Origin: Collybia mongolica
Taxonomy: Eukaryota > Basidiomycota > Agaricomycetes > Agaricales > Clitocybaceae
DNA: 64,000 nucleotides
Direction: 5' to 3'
Assembly (NCBI GenBank): GCA_013420905.1
Contig: JAAXNY010000001.1
Coordinates: 6,572,001 to 6,636,000 of the forward strand
The notes under the pieces: model-generated
What the model saw: only the letters and a program-made list of their open reading frames with translations
What the model was told of the DNA's origin: nothing
Databases searched by the model: none
Position numbers and translations under genes: made by a program
Part shown: positions 37,443 to 47,998 of the stretch, piece after piece
Layout: every line of letters starts with the position of its first letter
Numbering within the stretch: the first letter of the stretch is position 1

Positions 37443-38462
37443 ATGAAAGCCATTTCTACTGCTCAGCACAATACTGTTGTTTCTCTCCTCAATGAGGGCT
37501 ATTCTCAGCATCAAATCAAGGAGAAAACTGGTCTAGGGAAGGGTACCATCAGTAGGATCAGCAAAGATGTGGATGGAAACAAAGAAAACAACCTTGGTGG
37601 CCGCCCCTCCAAGCTGTCTGTTCGTGACAAACAGTCAATTATTCGTCAAATCAAGTCAGGGAAGCTTGATAATGCAGTTCAGGCTACCCAATTCATCAAT
37701 GGCATCATCCCCAATCCTGTCACACCCCAGACAGTCAGAAATGCACTCAAGGAAAATCAATTTTATGCTGCTACAAAGAGGAAAGCTCCTCTTCTCAAAC
37801 GAGCCCATCGCATCCGGCGTCTCCAGTTTGCAAAATATCATGAAAGCTGGACTGTGGAGGACTGGAAAAGGGTTCTATGGACAGATGAGACCAAAATCAA
37901 TAGGATTGGGTCAGATGGAAAGGTTTATGTCTGGAAACAAAGGGGAGAACCACCATCTGATAGAACAACATCACCTACTGTCAAACATGGAGGAGGAGGA
38001 AACCTCATGGTATGGGGTTGTATGGGGTGGAATGGAGTGGGAAAGCTCATAGAGGTGCAGGGGAACATGGACAAGGTTCAATACTGTGAAATTTTGGAGA
38101 GTGGAGTTCAGGAAAGTTTTGAGAAGTTGGAAATGGTGGATGGCGAGCGCTACTTTCAGCAAGATAACGACCCCAAACACACATCTGGACTGGCCACACA
38201 GTGGTTTGAAGACAACAACATTCAAGTCCTTGGCTGGCCTGCCCAATCCCCTGACATGAATCCAATAGAACACCTTTGGGAACATCTCAAGCGCCGTCTT
38301 AAAGAATATCCGACACCACCCAAAGGAGTACATGAGTTGTGGGATAGATTGGCTGAAGAGTGGGGTGAAATTCCACCAGAGGTATGCCAAAACCTGATAG
38401 AAAGTATGCCCAGGCGGATACAAGCAGTTATAAAGGCAAAAGGTGGTCATACAAAGTATTAG
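37443..38462 (+). CDS. Tc1/mariner-type transposase (DD34E), intact
   Basis: 339 aa, no intron. It catalyses cut-and-paste transposition at TA sites. The N-terminus has an HTH reading HNTVVSLLNEGYSQHQIKEK and TGLGKGTISRI, then a second DNA-binding region with GGRPSKLS. The catalytic triad is visible: Asp in LWTDETKI, Asp in FQQDNDPKH and Glu in SPDMNPIEHLW, with 34 residues between the second Asp and the Glu, as in Tc1. The ORF has no stop or frameshift and lies centrally between the inverted repeats. Residues such as WGCMGWNGVGKL match the family. Confidence 0.93.
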   Translation: MKAISTAQHNTVVSLLNEGYSQHQIKEKTGLGKGTISRISKDVDGNKENNLGGRPSKLSVRDKQSIIRQIKSGKLDNAVQATQFINGIIPNPVTPQTVRNALKENQFYAATKRKAPLLKRAHRIRRLQFAKYHESWTVEDWKRVLWTDETKINRIGSDGKVYVWKQRGEPPSDRTTSPTVKHGGGGNLMVWGCMGWNGVGKLIEVQGNMDKVQYCEILESGVQESFEKLEMVDGERYFQQDNDPKHTSGLATQWFEDNNIQVLGWPAQSPDMNPIEHLWEHLKRRLKEYPTPPKGVHELWDRLAEEWGEIPPEVCQNLIESMPRRIQAVIKAKGGHTKY

Positions 38463-38478
38463 ATAGAAAATTAATAGA

Positions 38479-38689
38479 GGGTCAAAAAACTGCCCCAATG
38501 AGTAATCATTTTGTTTGGCCTATAGCTTAATGGGTTTTGATCCAAATCACATGATCCAGGGTCCATTGGAAAGCCACGATGTCATAGTATCTTACATAAT
38601 TACCCCAGGTCCCCTGCTTATGTCAGCACTTCATACCATATTGATCTTTCAAAAATGTACAAACATTGGGGCAGTTTTTTGAGCCACTG
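38479..38689 (-). repeat. Right terminal inverted repeat of the Tc1 element
   Basis: Reverse complement of the left repeat with a few substitutions near its inner end (for example in 38480-38545). The outer 110 bases appear identical to the left copy. Confidence 0.92.
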
Positions 38690-38843
38690 TAAGTACTTTA
38701 TAATAGAAGAAAGTAAGTGAGTCCGCGCGGAGTCCGTGCAAAGTCCATGTGGACTTTGTGCTGTCCTTGCGGACTCCACAAGGACATGTGGGGGAGTGTA
38801 AAGTACAGGTACTATTGACCGACACTCATCAGTAACATGGAAC

Positions 38844-40460
38844 ATGGGAGCCAGTTTGGAGACCCTTCCAGATGTCATGTGTGCTTGGATTGCAGCAGAT
38901 CCACCTTTACAATCATTCCTGGAAGCCTTTGCAAAAGCTGATCTTGATGTCAAGGAGGAATTGGGTATGGAATTTAAGGAGGCTTCTCAGGTATGTCTAT
39001 TGACTCTATCCTGCTCCTACATCTTACCCTATGTTCTAGACCATTGGTCCTGGCAATAATCCTGTTCTTGACAGAGCTTATGAGGCCTTTTCTGACCTTG
39101 TTACGAGACTTAATGATATCCTTTACTGAGTATGTCACAGAGTTCTATTGATATGCCCTATCTTATTCTTTTCTGATATAGGATGTGGATAATACAGGCA
39201 TTAAATCCACCATGCATAACATTTTTGCTCCCACCTCATCCACCCACCTCGACCAAGATACTCATGATGTTGCCAATGCTACTACCAATGATGTCGGTGC
39301 AGAGCCCTTGTCAGATGAGCTGGCTCTACATATCCAATGCCTGGTTGACACCTTTTCTTCCTCCCATCCTCTTGCATCACTCACCCTCAAAAACAATGCA
39401 AGCAAAACATGTCAGAACATCATTGAATATTTTCTCTCTCTCCTGGAATCCCAAACCTCTTGGAAGTTAGGTGTATGCTCATATTGCGAGTCTCATCATC
39501 TAGCCAAAGAAGAGGAGGCTCTCTGTGCTGAAGAAGAGGCAAAGCTTAAAAGGCTAGCTAAAGGCCCAAAGACCCTGCTTTGCTCCCTTGGATTCCTGAA
39601 CCCCAAAAGCACCTCAGGTTCAATCTTTCTGGCCATCTGTGGCGATGCGAAACAAACCACCCCAAAGACACCCACACCCAATGCTGCTTTTGTGCACTCT
39701 TTATTCCAAATGGTCCTCATGCAAACACACACTTTGAACACTGCTTTGTCAATGTCCTTGCTCAGTTGACGGTGGATATGAATAAGCATATACTCCAGAG
39801 CCTTCCCCCACTGTGTGTAACATTTCTTCTCCTCTACTGCCTTATTTATACCTCAAGTTCAGGGGATTCTCGGCTTTATCTCACAGTATTATTACCCCTG
39901 CTGGCTACAAGATCACGCATACATTCTGTCCTATCTGTATTTTTGATCCCGACCTCAGCTGGGCCAACTGTATGATGTGCGTCCTCTTTCTGGTTTTTAA
40001 AACCACTTTGCTGACCACTTTTTAGACATTTTGCTGGACAGCCTGTCATGCTGCAGCATATAGCTGCACATGGTAAGAGACAAAACAAGTTTGTAATGGA
40101 CAAGTATCTTTCCTGTGGCTTTTTGCAGTGTGAAGATGAGAATAATCCTGGCACTATGTATGCATACCTTGCACATGGTGGATCTCAAAACTTACCTGCT
40201 TTTAGGAAATTCCAAATTGCCGAGATGTTTACCCACCTACACAATACTCATGGCTACAACCTTCTCCAGTGTGTGGACCCTTTGCTGTCCCAAGGATGAG
40301 TACCTTGATCTCAAGGCTTCTGGTGCCCCTGCAAACATGTATTACCAGGCTGACGTTCTCCAGATCAGAGAGCTTCTTGGTCACAATGCTCCCAAGTTTG
40401 AGACTGTCTGTCTGAGTGACAGCTGTTGCAAGACAGATGCAGCCAGGTGAGACAGGGAGG
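38844..40460 (+). pseudogene. Fragmented element-associated ORF, unknown family
   Basis: Pieces read as protein in changing frames: ASLETLPDVMCAWIAADPPL (38847 on), then STMHNIFAPTSSTHLDQDTH (39203 on) with a Cys/His-bearing patch CSYCESHHLAKEEE, and later GKRQNKFVMDKYLSCGFLQC (about 40073). Introns or frameshifts separate them. The composition is that of basidiomycete repeat-associated proteins. I assign no enzyme. Confidence 0.4.
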
Positions 40461-40633
40461 TCCTAAATAAATTGCATGCACACACACCAGCACTTTAACA
40501 CTAATACAAGTCATTACCATGTTTCAACACACCTTTTCAAAGTCAATTACATTACAGCATTTTTTTATTTGTTATGACAAACAACAGAAGCTATTTAGTA
40601 AAGTAGGGAGGGGCAAGAAACCTAACCAGAGCA

Positions 40634-42029
40634 CTAGTATTCCTCATAGACATACTCATCACCTTCCTCCTGTGGTACAGCATTAGAACCTTGAGTATAG
40701 TTGCAATGAGTAACAGACTGCAGTATGATTGGCAAGGTAGGTGGTGAAACAGGAATGGAGTGCAATCCTGAGGCAGAGTGTAGTCCCAGACCAGAATGCA
40801 ATCCAAAGCCAGAGTGTGATCCTGACCCAGAGTGCAATCCTGAACCAGAGTGCAATCCTGAACCAGAGTGCAATCCTGAACCAGAGTGCAATCCTGAACC
40901 AGAGGCCACCACTGTATCTGTAGCAATCAAAGGGCACAAGACCTCAAATTGTTGAGCACATGTTGCCAGCTCTCCAGCTATCCTCTGTGCCTCTGAAAGA
41001 TGCTTTCCCACCTCACAAAGCTGGTAAATTGAACTGTTGATTACCTCCTTCACCTGGGGCACCTGAACTCTACAAGTAATCAAGGCTAGCTCCTGTGGGA
41101 CACCCTGTGACTTGGCTTGTACAGTGCCTAGATGGTGCTTCAAATTTTCTTGAAGAGTTTTCATCTCACTGTGCATTGACTGCATGTTGCGAAGAGATAT
41201 ATGAGAATTCCCTTGTGGAAAATTCGGGTCATTGAGTTTCATAAGAACAAAAACCTGGCAGGTAGAAAGTTTAGAATAGAATGAGGTATATGGAACTTTA
41301 CCAACTGGACCCTATAAACAAGTTAGCTTTTATTAGAGCTGCATATTTGCACCTCTCACATAGTCTGGCTTTATACTTTCCACCACCTTCCAGGGTTTCA
41401 CCATGGGTTCAGCTCCATCGTCCATCTGTGCTTGTCTGCATGTCCACATAATTTTACACAGATTGATGCAGACTTGGCATGGACATGGTTTGTCATCTGG
41501 CTGAGTGTCCTGCCAAATGAGTCCGTGTGTCCACATGGAGTCCACACAGGTTATGTGGCTTAGTGTAAAGACTTCTAGGTTGTAGTGGAGTTGCTGATTG
41601 TATCAGCAATGTCCAAAAGGAATGTTGGTATGTCATCAGCTTTACCCTTGAATGGTTTTGACTTGCAAAAGCATACTGTGCCACATGGGTTCAGCAGACC
41701 AACAATTGCTGGGGTCAAGGGGAGAGTTGGTGCTGGAGCTAGAGGTGGAGGTGGAGCTGGTTGGGTGAAAGTAGGCTGGTCCAGTTGTTCCATGAGGGTG
41801 GAGAGCAGTCAAGAGGACTGTGATGGCATGTTGGCTCTCTCAAATGACCTCAGACAGGTTGTGGAACCGCCTCACTAGTCCCCTGAAATCCTCCCATGTT
41901 GGCATAGCCATGAGGGGTTGGTGGATGGGCTTATCTGCCTGCCCTGAGTCAGGGTTGGGACCCTGGGAAGACTCCCATGGGGTCAATTCTCCATTGGATT
42001 GCATGCTGTGTGACATCTGTCCAAAGTAG
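40634..42029 (-). pseudogene. Reverse-strand element-associated ORF with 18-bp repeats
   Basis: The main frame (41242 down to 40634, 202 codons) has a helical N-terminal half (LRNMQSMHSEMKTLQENLKH) and a tandem SGLHSG-type repeat, ending GDEYVYEEY. Upstream reverse-strand pieces (41575-41793 and 41820-42029) read PPPPLAPAPTLPLTPAIVG and MAMPTWEDFRGLVRRFHNLS in other frames, so the gene is broken or spliced. A related end occurs again at 43733-44000. Probably a retroelement or DNA-transposon accessory ORF. Confidence 0.4.
40757..40912 (+). repeat. 18-bp tandem repeat, about 9 units
   Basis: The unit is CCTGAACCAGAGTGCAAT. The right-hand four copies are nearly perfect and copies become more divergent leftward. 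It lies inside the reverse-strand ORF and encodes the SGLHSG repeat. Confidence 0.85.
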
Positions 42030-42060
42030 ACCCAAAAGGAGAAGATCAGTAAAAAGAAGC

Positions 42061-44355
42061 AGACTGAAAATAGTTACAAGTTTTTATTTTTATTTTTGGT
42101 TGAATCAAATTGTAATAGGCAAGGCATGGTCCAGGCTGTTAAACAAGCAAGTGCCAGTGGTTACAAGCAGGTGAGAGTGTTTGCAAAGGAAGTGAGATCT
42201 GGAACTGGTGTTGATTCAACAAAGTTATCCAAATGCTAACCAGCCACTAGATATGGTTGGATGTAAATATGTACAAACAGTATCTGTTTGACTATGTCAA
42301 GAGTGAGCAAGAGTCTGTCAGAGTCCATGAAGAGGTAAGTAAATGTTCAGTAGCTAGGAAAAGTCTGTATTGTACTAATGGACTGTAGTCAGAGGACCTG
42401 ACCCTTATATGAAGCTAAGTCTAGCACAGGTGGATAAGCTAAGTAGGTGTTAGATCAATCCAAGATAAGTCACGTGGTTTGGAAATTCTAAATAAATCTA
42501 TGTTTATCCAAATTTCTGTGTGTTGGGAAGAACCTTCAGGTTTTGCTTCTTGAGCTGACTGAAAAAACTTTAGAAGCAGAAATAAATCTGGTTTCTGACT
42601 GAGTTCTGAAGTCTCCAAAATGATCAGTTCAGCTTGAAAAGAAGAAGTGAGAAGGTTCTGAGCACAAGGGATAAGTCAAATAGGACCGTATTTTGACAGA
42701 CACTAATCCAGACTATACCAAATGCTGCAAGCATAAAACAGAGGGACAGTGGGTGGGGAAAAGAAAAGGGATGAAAGCTTTCTTTTGTGACAGGGAGATA
42801 ATGTTGAGATGTTGTGCACTCAATGTTGCACACGGCCTTTGTAGGGTGCGCATATGCTTCTTAAAGTTCCCACACCTCTACGAGGCTTGGGGAGGACTAA
42901 ATCTTTCACTCAATCACTCTCTTAGCTTATCCTACGATAACTATGATCCGTTCGTTCCTTGCATCACAGTTATCTCAGACTTTGTGATGTGGCATTGGGC
43001 ACATGAGGCAAGAAGTCATGTGATCCTAAATCTGAGTGTACTCCATGCAGGAACAGTCACATGATTGGGTCTCAGCTTCCCTTCCTCTCTTTGTATTTGG
43101 ATGTAGCTACTTCATTGGCAATATTGCACCTAAAAGGTTCTGTGCTAAGCAGTAAAGTGAGGCATAGAACCTATAGCATGTCTGGTAGTTGGTCCTGGAT
43201 AGTGAATGGTGCATAGAAGACCACCAGTGAGAGTGATTGGAAAAGAGCCTTCTGAACATTGAGATTTTGTCCAATAAATAGATTAGAGGGAAAATGGTCA
43301 AAAGGAAAGTGACACAGGCTACTGGAATGGTTTGAAGGGGGGCAATCTTTATTAAGGATGAGGACTTGGATATTTTAGGAACAACCTAGAGTAGGATGGA
43401 CAAGTTCCCACAGTTGGATGGTGGTAGTAAAAGTCCAAGAAGTGTTATTCAGCAAATGTCAGTGTGACCCTAAGTCAAAGTGTGCATGATCACAAGTTGG
43501 CTGACTTCTGACTGATAGGGGAAATCCTAAGTATACTGCTATAAGTACAAGCCTAAACTACCCACCTGATAGGGGAAATCCTAAGAGACCAACCTAAGGA
43601 ATCCCCTACCAAGTGGTGGCTACTATATACCTATCCTATACAATGCCACTATGTAAGCTGCCATATGTCCCAGGGCTGAACAATAGGGTCAGTAATACAA
43701 TAGGTACGTTCACATGATGGGCTGACATGATTTCAATGAGTGGCATGCATATCAGCATGGTTGTTTGCCATGTGATCAGTTGATAGTATGAGCTTTGACA
43801 TGCGGTGACAGTCTTTGATCAGTGGTAGCAATGTCAGTGTGGATGGTGATCCCCTTACAGCAAAGTAGGCAAGGGCAAGCTGAGCTAGAAGATACAGCTC
43901 ATCATCCTCTTTAATATACTCATCACTGTTCACACCAGATTCCTCATCCAGTACAGCATTAGAACCTTCAGTATAGTTGTGACAAATAATGGATCATAGT
44001 ATGATTGGAGGGCTTTGACAGGGTAAAATGTATGACAAAGGCATATTTTGTTTCACATTGTATATTGGCAGGTAATGTATATTTTACAAGTCTCTTGGTC
44101 TGCTTGGAGCCAAGATTACATGTTCCAAAACAGATCCATAAGAACTGCCTGGTGCCATATCAAACTAGGGAAAAGAACAGTACATATACTGTAAGAACTG
44201 ACAAACATTCCAGTCAGTAAAACTTCCCATCTACCCATCTCCCTGGCCAATGTGAATTGATATCATCCAGAGTTCAGAATTATAAACATTTGGCCAATTT
44301 CTAATTTCCCGTTCACCTCGCATGACATTAGGTTTATTCAAACATAATTAGAAAA
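42061..44355. other. Repeat-rich low-GC DNA, no intact gene
   Basis: It contains a degenerate second copy (43733-44000) of the end of the reverse-strand ORF at 40634-40740, sharing words such as TACAGCATTAGAACCTT and AGTATAGTTG. CTGATAGGGGAAATCCTAAG occurs twice (about 43513 and 43566). No complete ORF is recognised. Confidence 0.5.
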
Positions 44356-44444
44356 GCCGTCGTGGCGCAATGGTAGCGCGTCGCTTTCCTATTACCTATT
44401 ACGTAAGCAGGCGGAAGTTGCGGGTTCGATCCCCGTCGTCGGTA
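44356..44444 (+). tRNA. tRNA-Arg (anticodon CCU) with 17-nt intron
   Basis: The cloverleaf folds as: acceptor GCCGTCG/CGTCGGT, D arm GCGC-AATGGTA-GCGC, anticodon stem TCGCT/GGCGG with loop TTCCTAA after removing intron 44392-44408 (between positions 37 and 38, the canonical nuclear site), variable AAGTT, T arm GCGGG-TTCGATC-CCCGT, discriminator A. The B box GGTTCGATCC is perfect and the A box is TGGCGCAATGG. T runs follow at once. The acceptor stem has one T-T mismatch and a G-T first pair, so the copy may be less than fully functional. Confidence 0.85.
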
Positions 44445-44447
44445 TTA

Positions 44448-44459
44448 TTTTGTTTTTTT
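44448..44459 (+). terminator. RNA polymerase III terminator of tRNA-Arg
   Basis: TTTTG followed by seven T starts four bases after the tRNA 3' end, a standard Pol III stop signal. Confidence 0.75.
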
Positions 44460-44494
44460 AGGCGGGAGTGATACTTCCCCCCTAGGCCTCTCCG

Positions 44495-44968
44495 AGGCCC
44501 CCGGACGCTCCCATATACCTTCGGCCGAAATTTTGGGGATTTCAGACCCCAAATTGGCCAAAATCTTCGACCTAAGATAGGGGATTTGAGAGAAATTTTT
44601 TGAAATCTTCGGCCCATTATTGGGGATTTCAGAGCCTCGCGGCCAAAACTTTTTGGGTAATTGTTATGTAAATAAATGGTGAGGTTGACGTTTGCGATTC
44701 GTAACGTCTGCATCGAGAAGTTGGTTCGGATCACAAGTGGGAAGGAAGTTTGCAAAGAAGGTGAAAAAAAAAGGCTTTCTCTCAATCGCGTCGAGTCAGG
44801 ATGGCACCCAGCACTAAAACAGCTGCCCGATTTTTTAACATCTATGTTTGTTTTCTATGTTTTCCGTATGTTTTATGTTTTAAACATAAACCCCAGCCTG
44901 GATAGGGGATTTGAGACCGATTTTCGGGAAATTTCGGGCCGAAGGTATATGGGAGCGTCCGGGGGCCT
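44495..44968. mobile_element. hAT-like MITE (474 bp) with 8-bp target duplication
   Basis: The ends are inverted repeats starting AGGCCCCCGGACGCTCCCAT; 32 bases match perfectly and the match continues after a one-base gap. The flanks are a perfect 8-bp direct repeat CCTCTCCG (44487-44494 and 44969-44976), as left by hAT transposases. The motif GGGGATTT(C/G)AGA occurs four times inside (about 44535, 44580, 44622, 44905), like subterminal binding sites. It has no coding capacity, so it is non-autonomous. It lies 50 bp downstream of the tRNA. Confidence 0.82.
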
Positions 44969-44976
44969 CCTCTCCG

Positions 44977-46189
44977 GGAGATTCCTGGGAAGCTTGAGTC
45001 AAGTTCGCACCGCGAACATCCCTTTCATGATCACTTCCAAGTACAAAGTGGCCTTGTGATTGAGACCGCGTTGGTGAGGAAACTGCTGACTTTGCACCGG
45101 ATTTGTTGGCTAGCCGGATATTGGAATCGGCAACGTGCTTCTTGAAGCAGAATAAGATCCGGGATGGCCGATATGAGGCTGGAAACAAGGGGAATTCAGC
45201 TCGGCATAAGATGCAAGTGGGTATAGTAACCATGCCAGACACCGACGCAAGATTGTTGGCACAACGGTAGAAAAATCGATCCAAAGTGGGCATCAGCCGG
45301 GAGCCACACGATGGAAATAGGCTATAAGACAAGCAAGACTCCACTTTTATCGTCTTGCTTGTTATAGATCGAATCCAACATAAACAGTCTGTGGACACAC
45401 AACACGAAGGACAGATAAGGAAAACATGAAACGTAACAAAGAGTGCGCCTAATAGAGAAAGAGTAGTCACGAAAGGGGGTGGGCCGGCGTCCTGGTGCTC
45501 GAAGATAGCCGCAGCCCTCAGCAGCAGTTGGGAGGGGCTGCCAGGCAACCGTAATGAGGCGCATATAGCGAGGATATTATCAGTGGAAAGCAGAGAACAG
45601 AGGTAACAGTGGGTAGGCGCATTGGTGTCAGCAATCCATGTAGCCGGAGAGGGGATTGTTTAATAGAGGCAGGCTTGTAAATGAGTCTCGTCGAGGGAGG
45701 AAGGTACTTTAAGCAATTAAATGCCGGCTGGCCGTCGGGAATGGCGACCAGGCAATCAACATTCAAGGCCTCTAGCAAATAGTAGGACTCAGATCAGTCC
45801 TGTTCATGTGAGGTAGCAGGCGGATCGCAGGATGTAGGGGGCTTGGCGTGGCAAGTCAGCCGGAGAACCAGTGCGGTGAAGGCGGCCGTTTTTAAAGTGG
45901 CATTGGCTCTTTGTTACACTTCATTGAGGATGACACCTTGGCCTGACCGAACATAAACACGATGCGTGCCGTAGATAGTGTGACGGGTGATGCGCGCCTA
46001 GTCGTGAAATAATCGCAAAGTATGATAATAGAGCCAATACAAAGGCTGACCGAAGGTCTCAGATGGGTGTAGCGCTCTTACTGAACTCATAAATAGTTTT
46101 GATACTTTACACAACTCATGCAGGTACAAACGATGAAAACGCCCATCCCCAAAGACTTTTGGTAGATCAGACGCTCAATTTAAACATCT
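44977..46189. other. Intergenic, no gene seen
   Basis: The long reverse-strand frame at 44880-45548 overlaps the MITE and has no recognised domain. The end is the 3' UTR of the DUF1295 gene. Confidence 0.5.
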
Positions 46190-47510
46190 TCATTCCAGCT
46201 TCCCCTGTTTCTTCCCTGTACCCCATACGATTGCCTCAACCTCCTCCTTCCTCCCATTCCACTTCAAAAGTAAACCTTTCTCCAGCGTCCAAAAGACACC
46301 AAACATGCCAACACGTTCCCGGTATGCTTTATATCCTTCTGGGTATTTGGACATGGTGATGGACTCCGTATAAATTGTTGAGGAGAAAAAGAGCGCTGAT
46401 AGTGCGAAGGCCGGGGCGACATGGATGAGCGGTTCCAGGAGATGCACGAAGAATGGGACGAGGGCGTGGGGGAAGTTGTTAAAGATCGTAGAAAACGAGG
46501 GAAGGAGAGACAAGTCTATGCTGGCATGGGCGAGATTAGGTGGCGATGGTGAAAGGAGTGGCATTAGGGTGATGATCCACTGCAGATATATCTGTTTAGC
46601 GTTCGTTCTTTGATGTAGGAGAATGAAACATACCCAGAAAGATTGCTCGCATGTAAAGTTAGGGTGCCGTGTATAGCTCCAAAGTCCTTTAGTAACGAAG
46701 CCCCGACGAGCATCCTCCGGCTTCCAATCTAGCCGTGCGCCTGGCCACTGCTTCCGCGCATCATACGGCTCTACGCGAATCTTTCCTTTCTCTGCAGCCA
46801 GAAATGCATGCTTGTACGTCTGGAATGCATATTGTTGATTATCTGATGTGAATTCGAGGCCGAGCACAACAATGGCCATAAATGCTAAAATGTAGTCCGA
46901 CCGAGTGAGGGGTGTGTGAGGCTGAAGTGACGATGCGACTCTGGTGGGTAAACCTAGGAGCAAGAGTAACACATTCTGAATTGCCGCAATGAAAGTGAGG
47001 TTGGTGATCTGGAACAACCAGGGTGGAAGCTGTTTTCGTAGGACTGCCCATCGGTAGTCTTCGTCTTGACTGTGAGGAGTCAGCATAGGAACTGATGAGG
47101 GTCTGTAGTGCTTACAGCTTAAACAGGCCGCGACGATACGTGTTATAGCTCAAGCTATTTATTTGCAAAGAGTCAATACCACTAGATTATTTGCAGCGAC
47201 GCGAGGCTCACCGGCACATCCAAATGATGACAAGGCCAAACATCAGCAGCGCCCTTGGGCTGAAATCTCTCGCGGCAGCCCATCCAAATTCCTTCGGGGT
47301 GTGAGGTGCGAGAAGGAATAGTTGCTCATTGGGCCAAAGAGGAAGCAGAGCGTAGTAAGCCGTGTATATCGTCGGTAGGAAAGTCCACAGACGGTCGACT
47401 TGGGAGACATTGGACGTGATGAGAGAAAGTATATATGTTGTGACGGTCGAGAATGCGCAGAATTGCACGGGCCATCGATATTCTGGCGGAATAATGTCAA
47501 AGATGCTCAT
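46190..47510 (-). CDS. DUF1295 / steroid 5-alpha-reductase-family membrane protein
   Basis: Four exons on the reverse strand (47212-47510, 47116-47154, 46634-47069, 46190-46579) give 387 aa. The protein is rich in hydrophobic helices (LLMFGLVIIWMCR, ILAFMAIVVLGLEF, LALSALFFSS-like). It has the family hallmarks: RLSYNTYRRGLF then EDYRWAVLR near the N-terminus, DNQQYAFQTYK in the middle, and GLWSYTRHPNFTCEQSFW plus SKYPEGYKAYRERVGMF near the C-terminus. These proteins are ER-type integral membrane enzymes presumed to reduce lipid double bonds; the substrate is unknown. Intron 3 (46580-46633) is 54 nt, in frame and without a stop, so intron retention would add 18 residues after EQSFW. Confidence 0.9.
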
Positions 47511-47998
47511 GGCCGTTGGGTGAAACGAGTCGCAACTGGGACTCTATTAAAGGTTTTGATCATTGCGTCAAACGTCGTGGCATCGTGGATTCGATCGAAA
47601 TCACATGACCATGCTTCCAGGACTTCATCACGGCGCAAGTACACACTACGCCGGGCACCACTTGTAGGGTCTGCTCTTATGAACAAACACGATATGCGGC
47701 TCACGCTTTCATTGAACCCAGCCACGCATTAATCATGAGATGCCCATTGGAATACGACATACACCAATCCCCATTATCATTATTAATAAAAATAAATGCG
47801 CGTACTCTTACACAGGGCATGGAAGATGTCGCACTCTGCAGTACATCTGCAGTGAGTGGTGCAGATCCATGAGTGTTGGTTACCCCAATAATGAAACCTC
47901 AAGTGATCCAGCTCTCAAGGTTCACCGCAGATGAACAGCTGTGTCGGTGACCGTTTGTCCCAGGATGCCTGTGCTAACCTTGCAGGTTCATAGGCGAT
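47511..47998. other. Intergenic between DUF1295 gene and pseudogene
   Basis: Promoter side of the DUF1295 gene and 3' flank of the pseudogene. No gene is seen. Confidence 0.5.

Larger units (their letters stand above)
37082..38689 (+). mobile_element. Complete Tc1-family transposon with about 211-bp terminal inverted repeats
   Basis: The element is 1608 bp and flanked by the TA target duplication (37080-37081 and 38690-38691). Its outer ends are CAGTGGCTCAAAAAACTGCC and the reverse complement. The inverted repeats span 37082-37292 and 38479-38689, and I count about five mismatches over 211 bp by eye. Each repeat itself starts and ends with an inverted copy of AAAAAACTGCCCCAATG. One uninterrupted transposase gene lies inside. 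Intact ends, near-identical repeats and an open transposase suggest a recent insertion that may still be mobile. Confidence 0.92.
38692..42060. mobile_element. Older degenerate transposon-related segment
   Basis: Low-GC DNA carries broken frames on both strands: forward fragments at 38844-40460, and a reverse-strand frame set at 40634-42029. Similar sequence blocks with GTCCACATGGAGTCCAC-type words and ending in GTGTAAAG occur near 38735-38810 and 41515-41570, which may mark element ends in direct orientation. The Tc1 element sits beside or inside this segment. The class cannot be assigned without a database. Confidence 0.45.

Noticed and set aside
40757..40912. Regularly spaced repeats considered as CRISPR-like
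   Set aside because: Units are directly contiguous without unique spacers and the DNA is eukaryotic.
40725..40955. Cys/Glu/Pro-rich forward repeat frame (CNPEPE units) resembling a metal-binding protein
   Set aside because: It is the antisense of the 18-bp repeat in a longer reverse ORF within transposon DNA.
44399..44785. 128-codon reverse frame
   Set aside because: Overlaps the tRNA and the MITE; a chance frame.
44880..45548. 222-codon reverse frame
   Set aside because: Overlaps the MITE end and has no domain or splice context.
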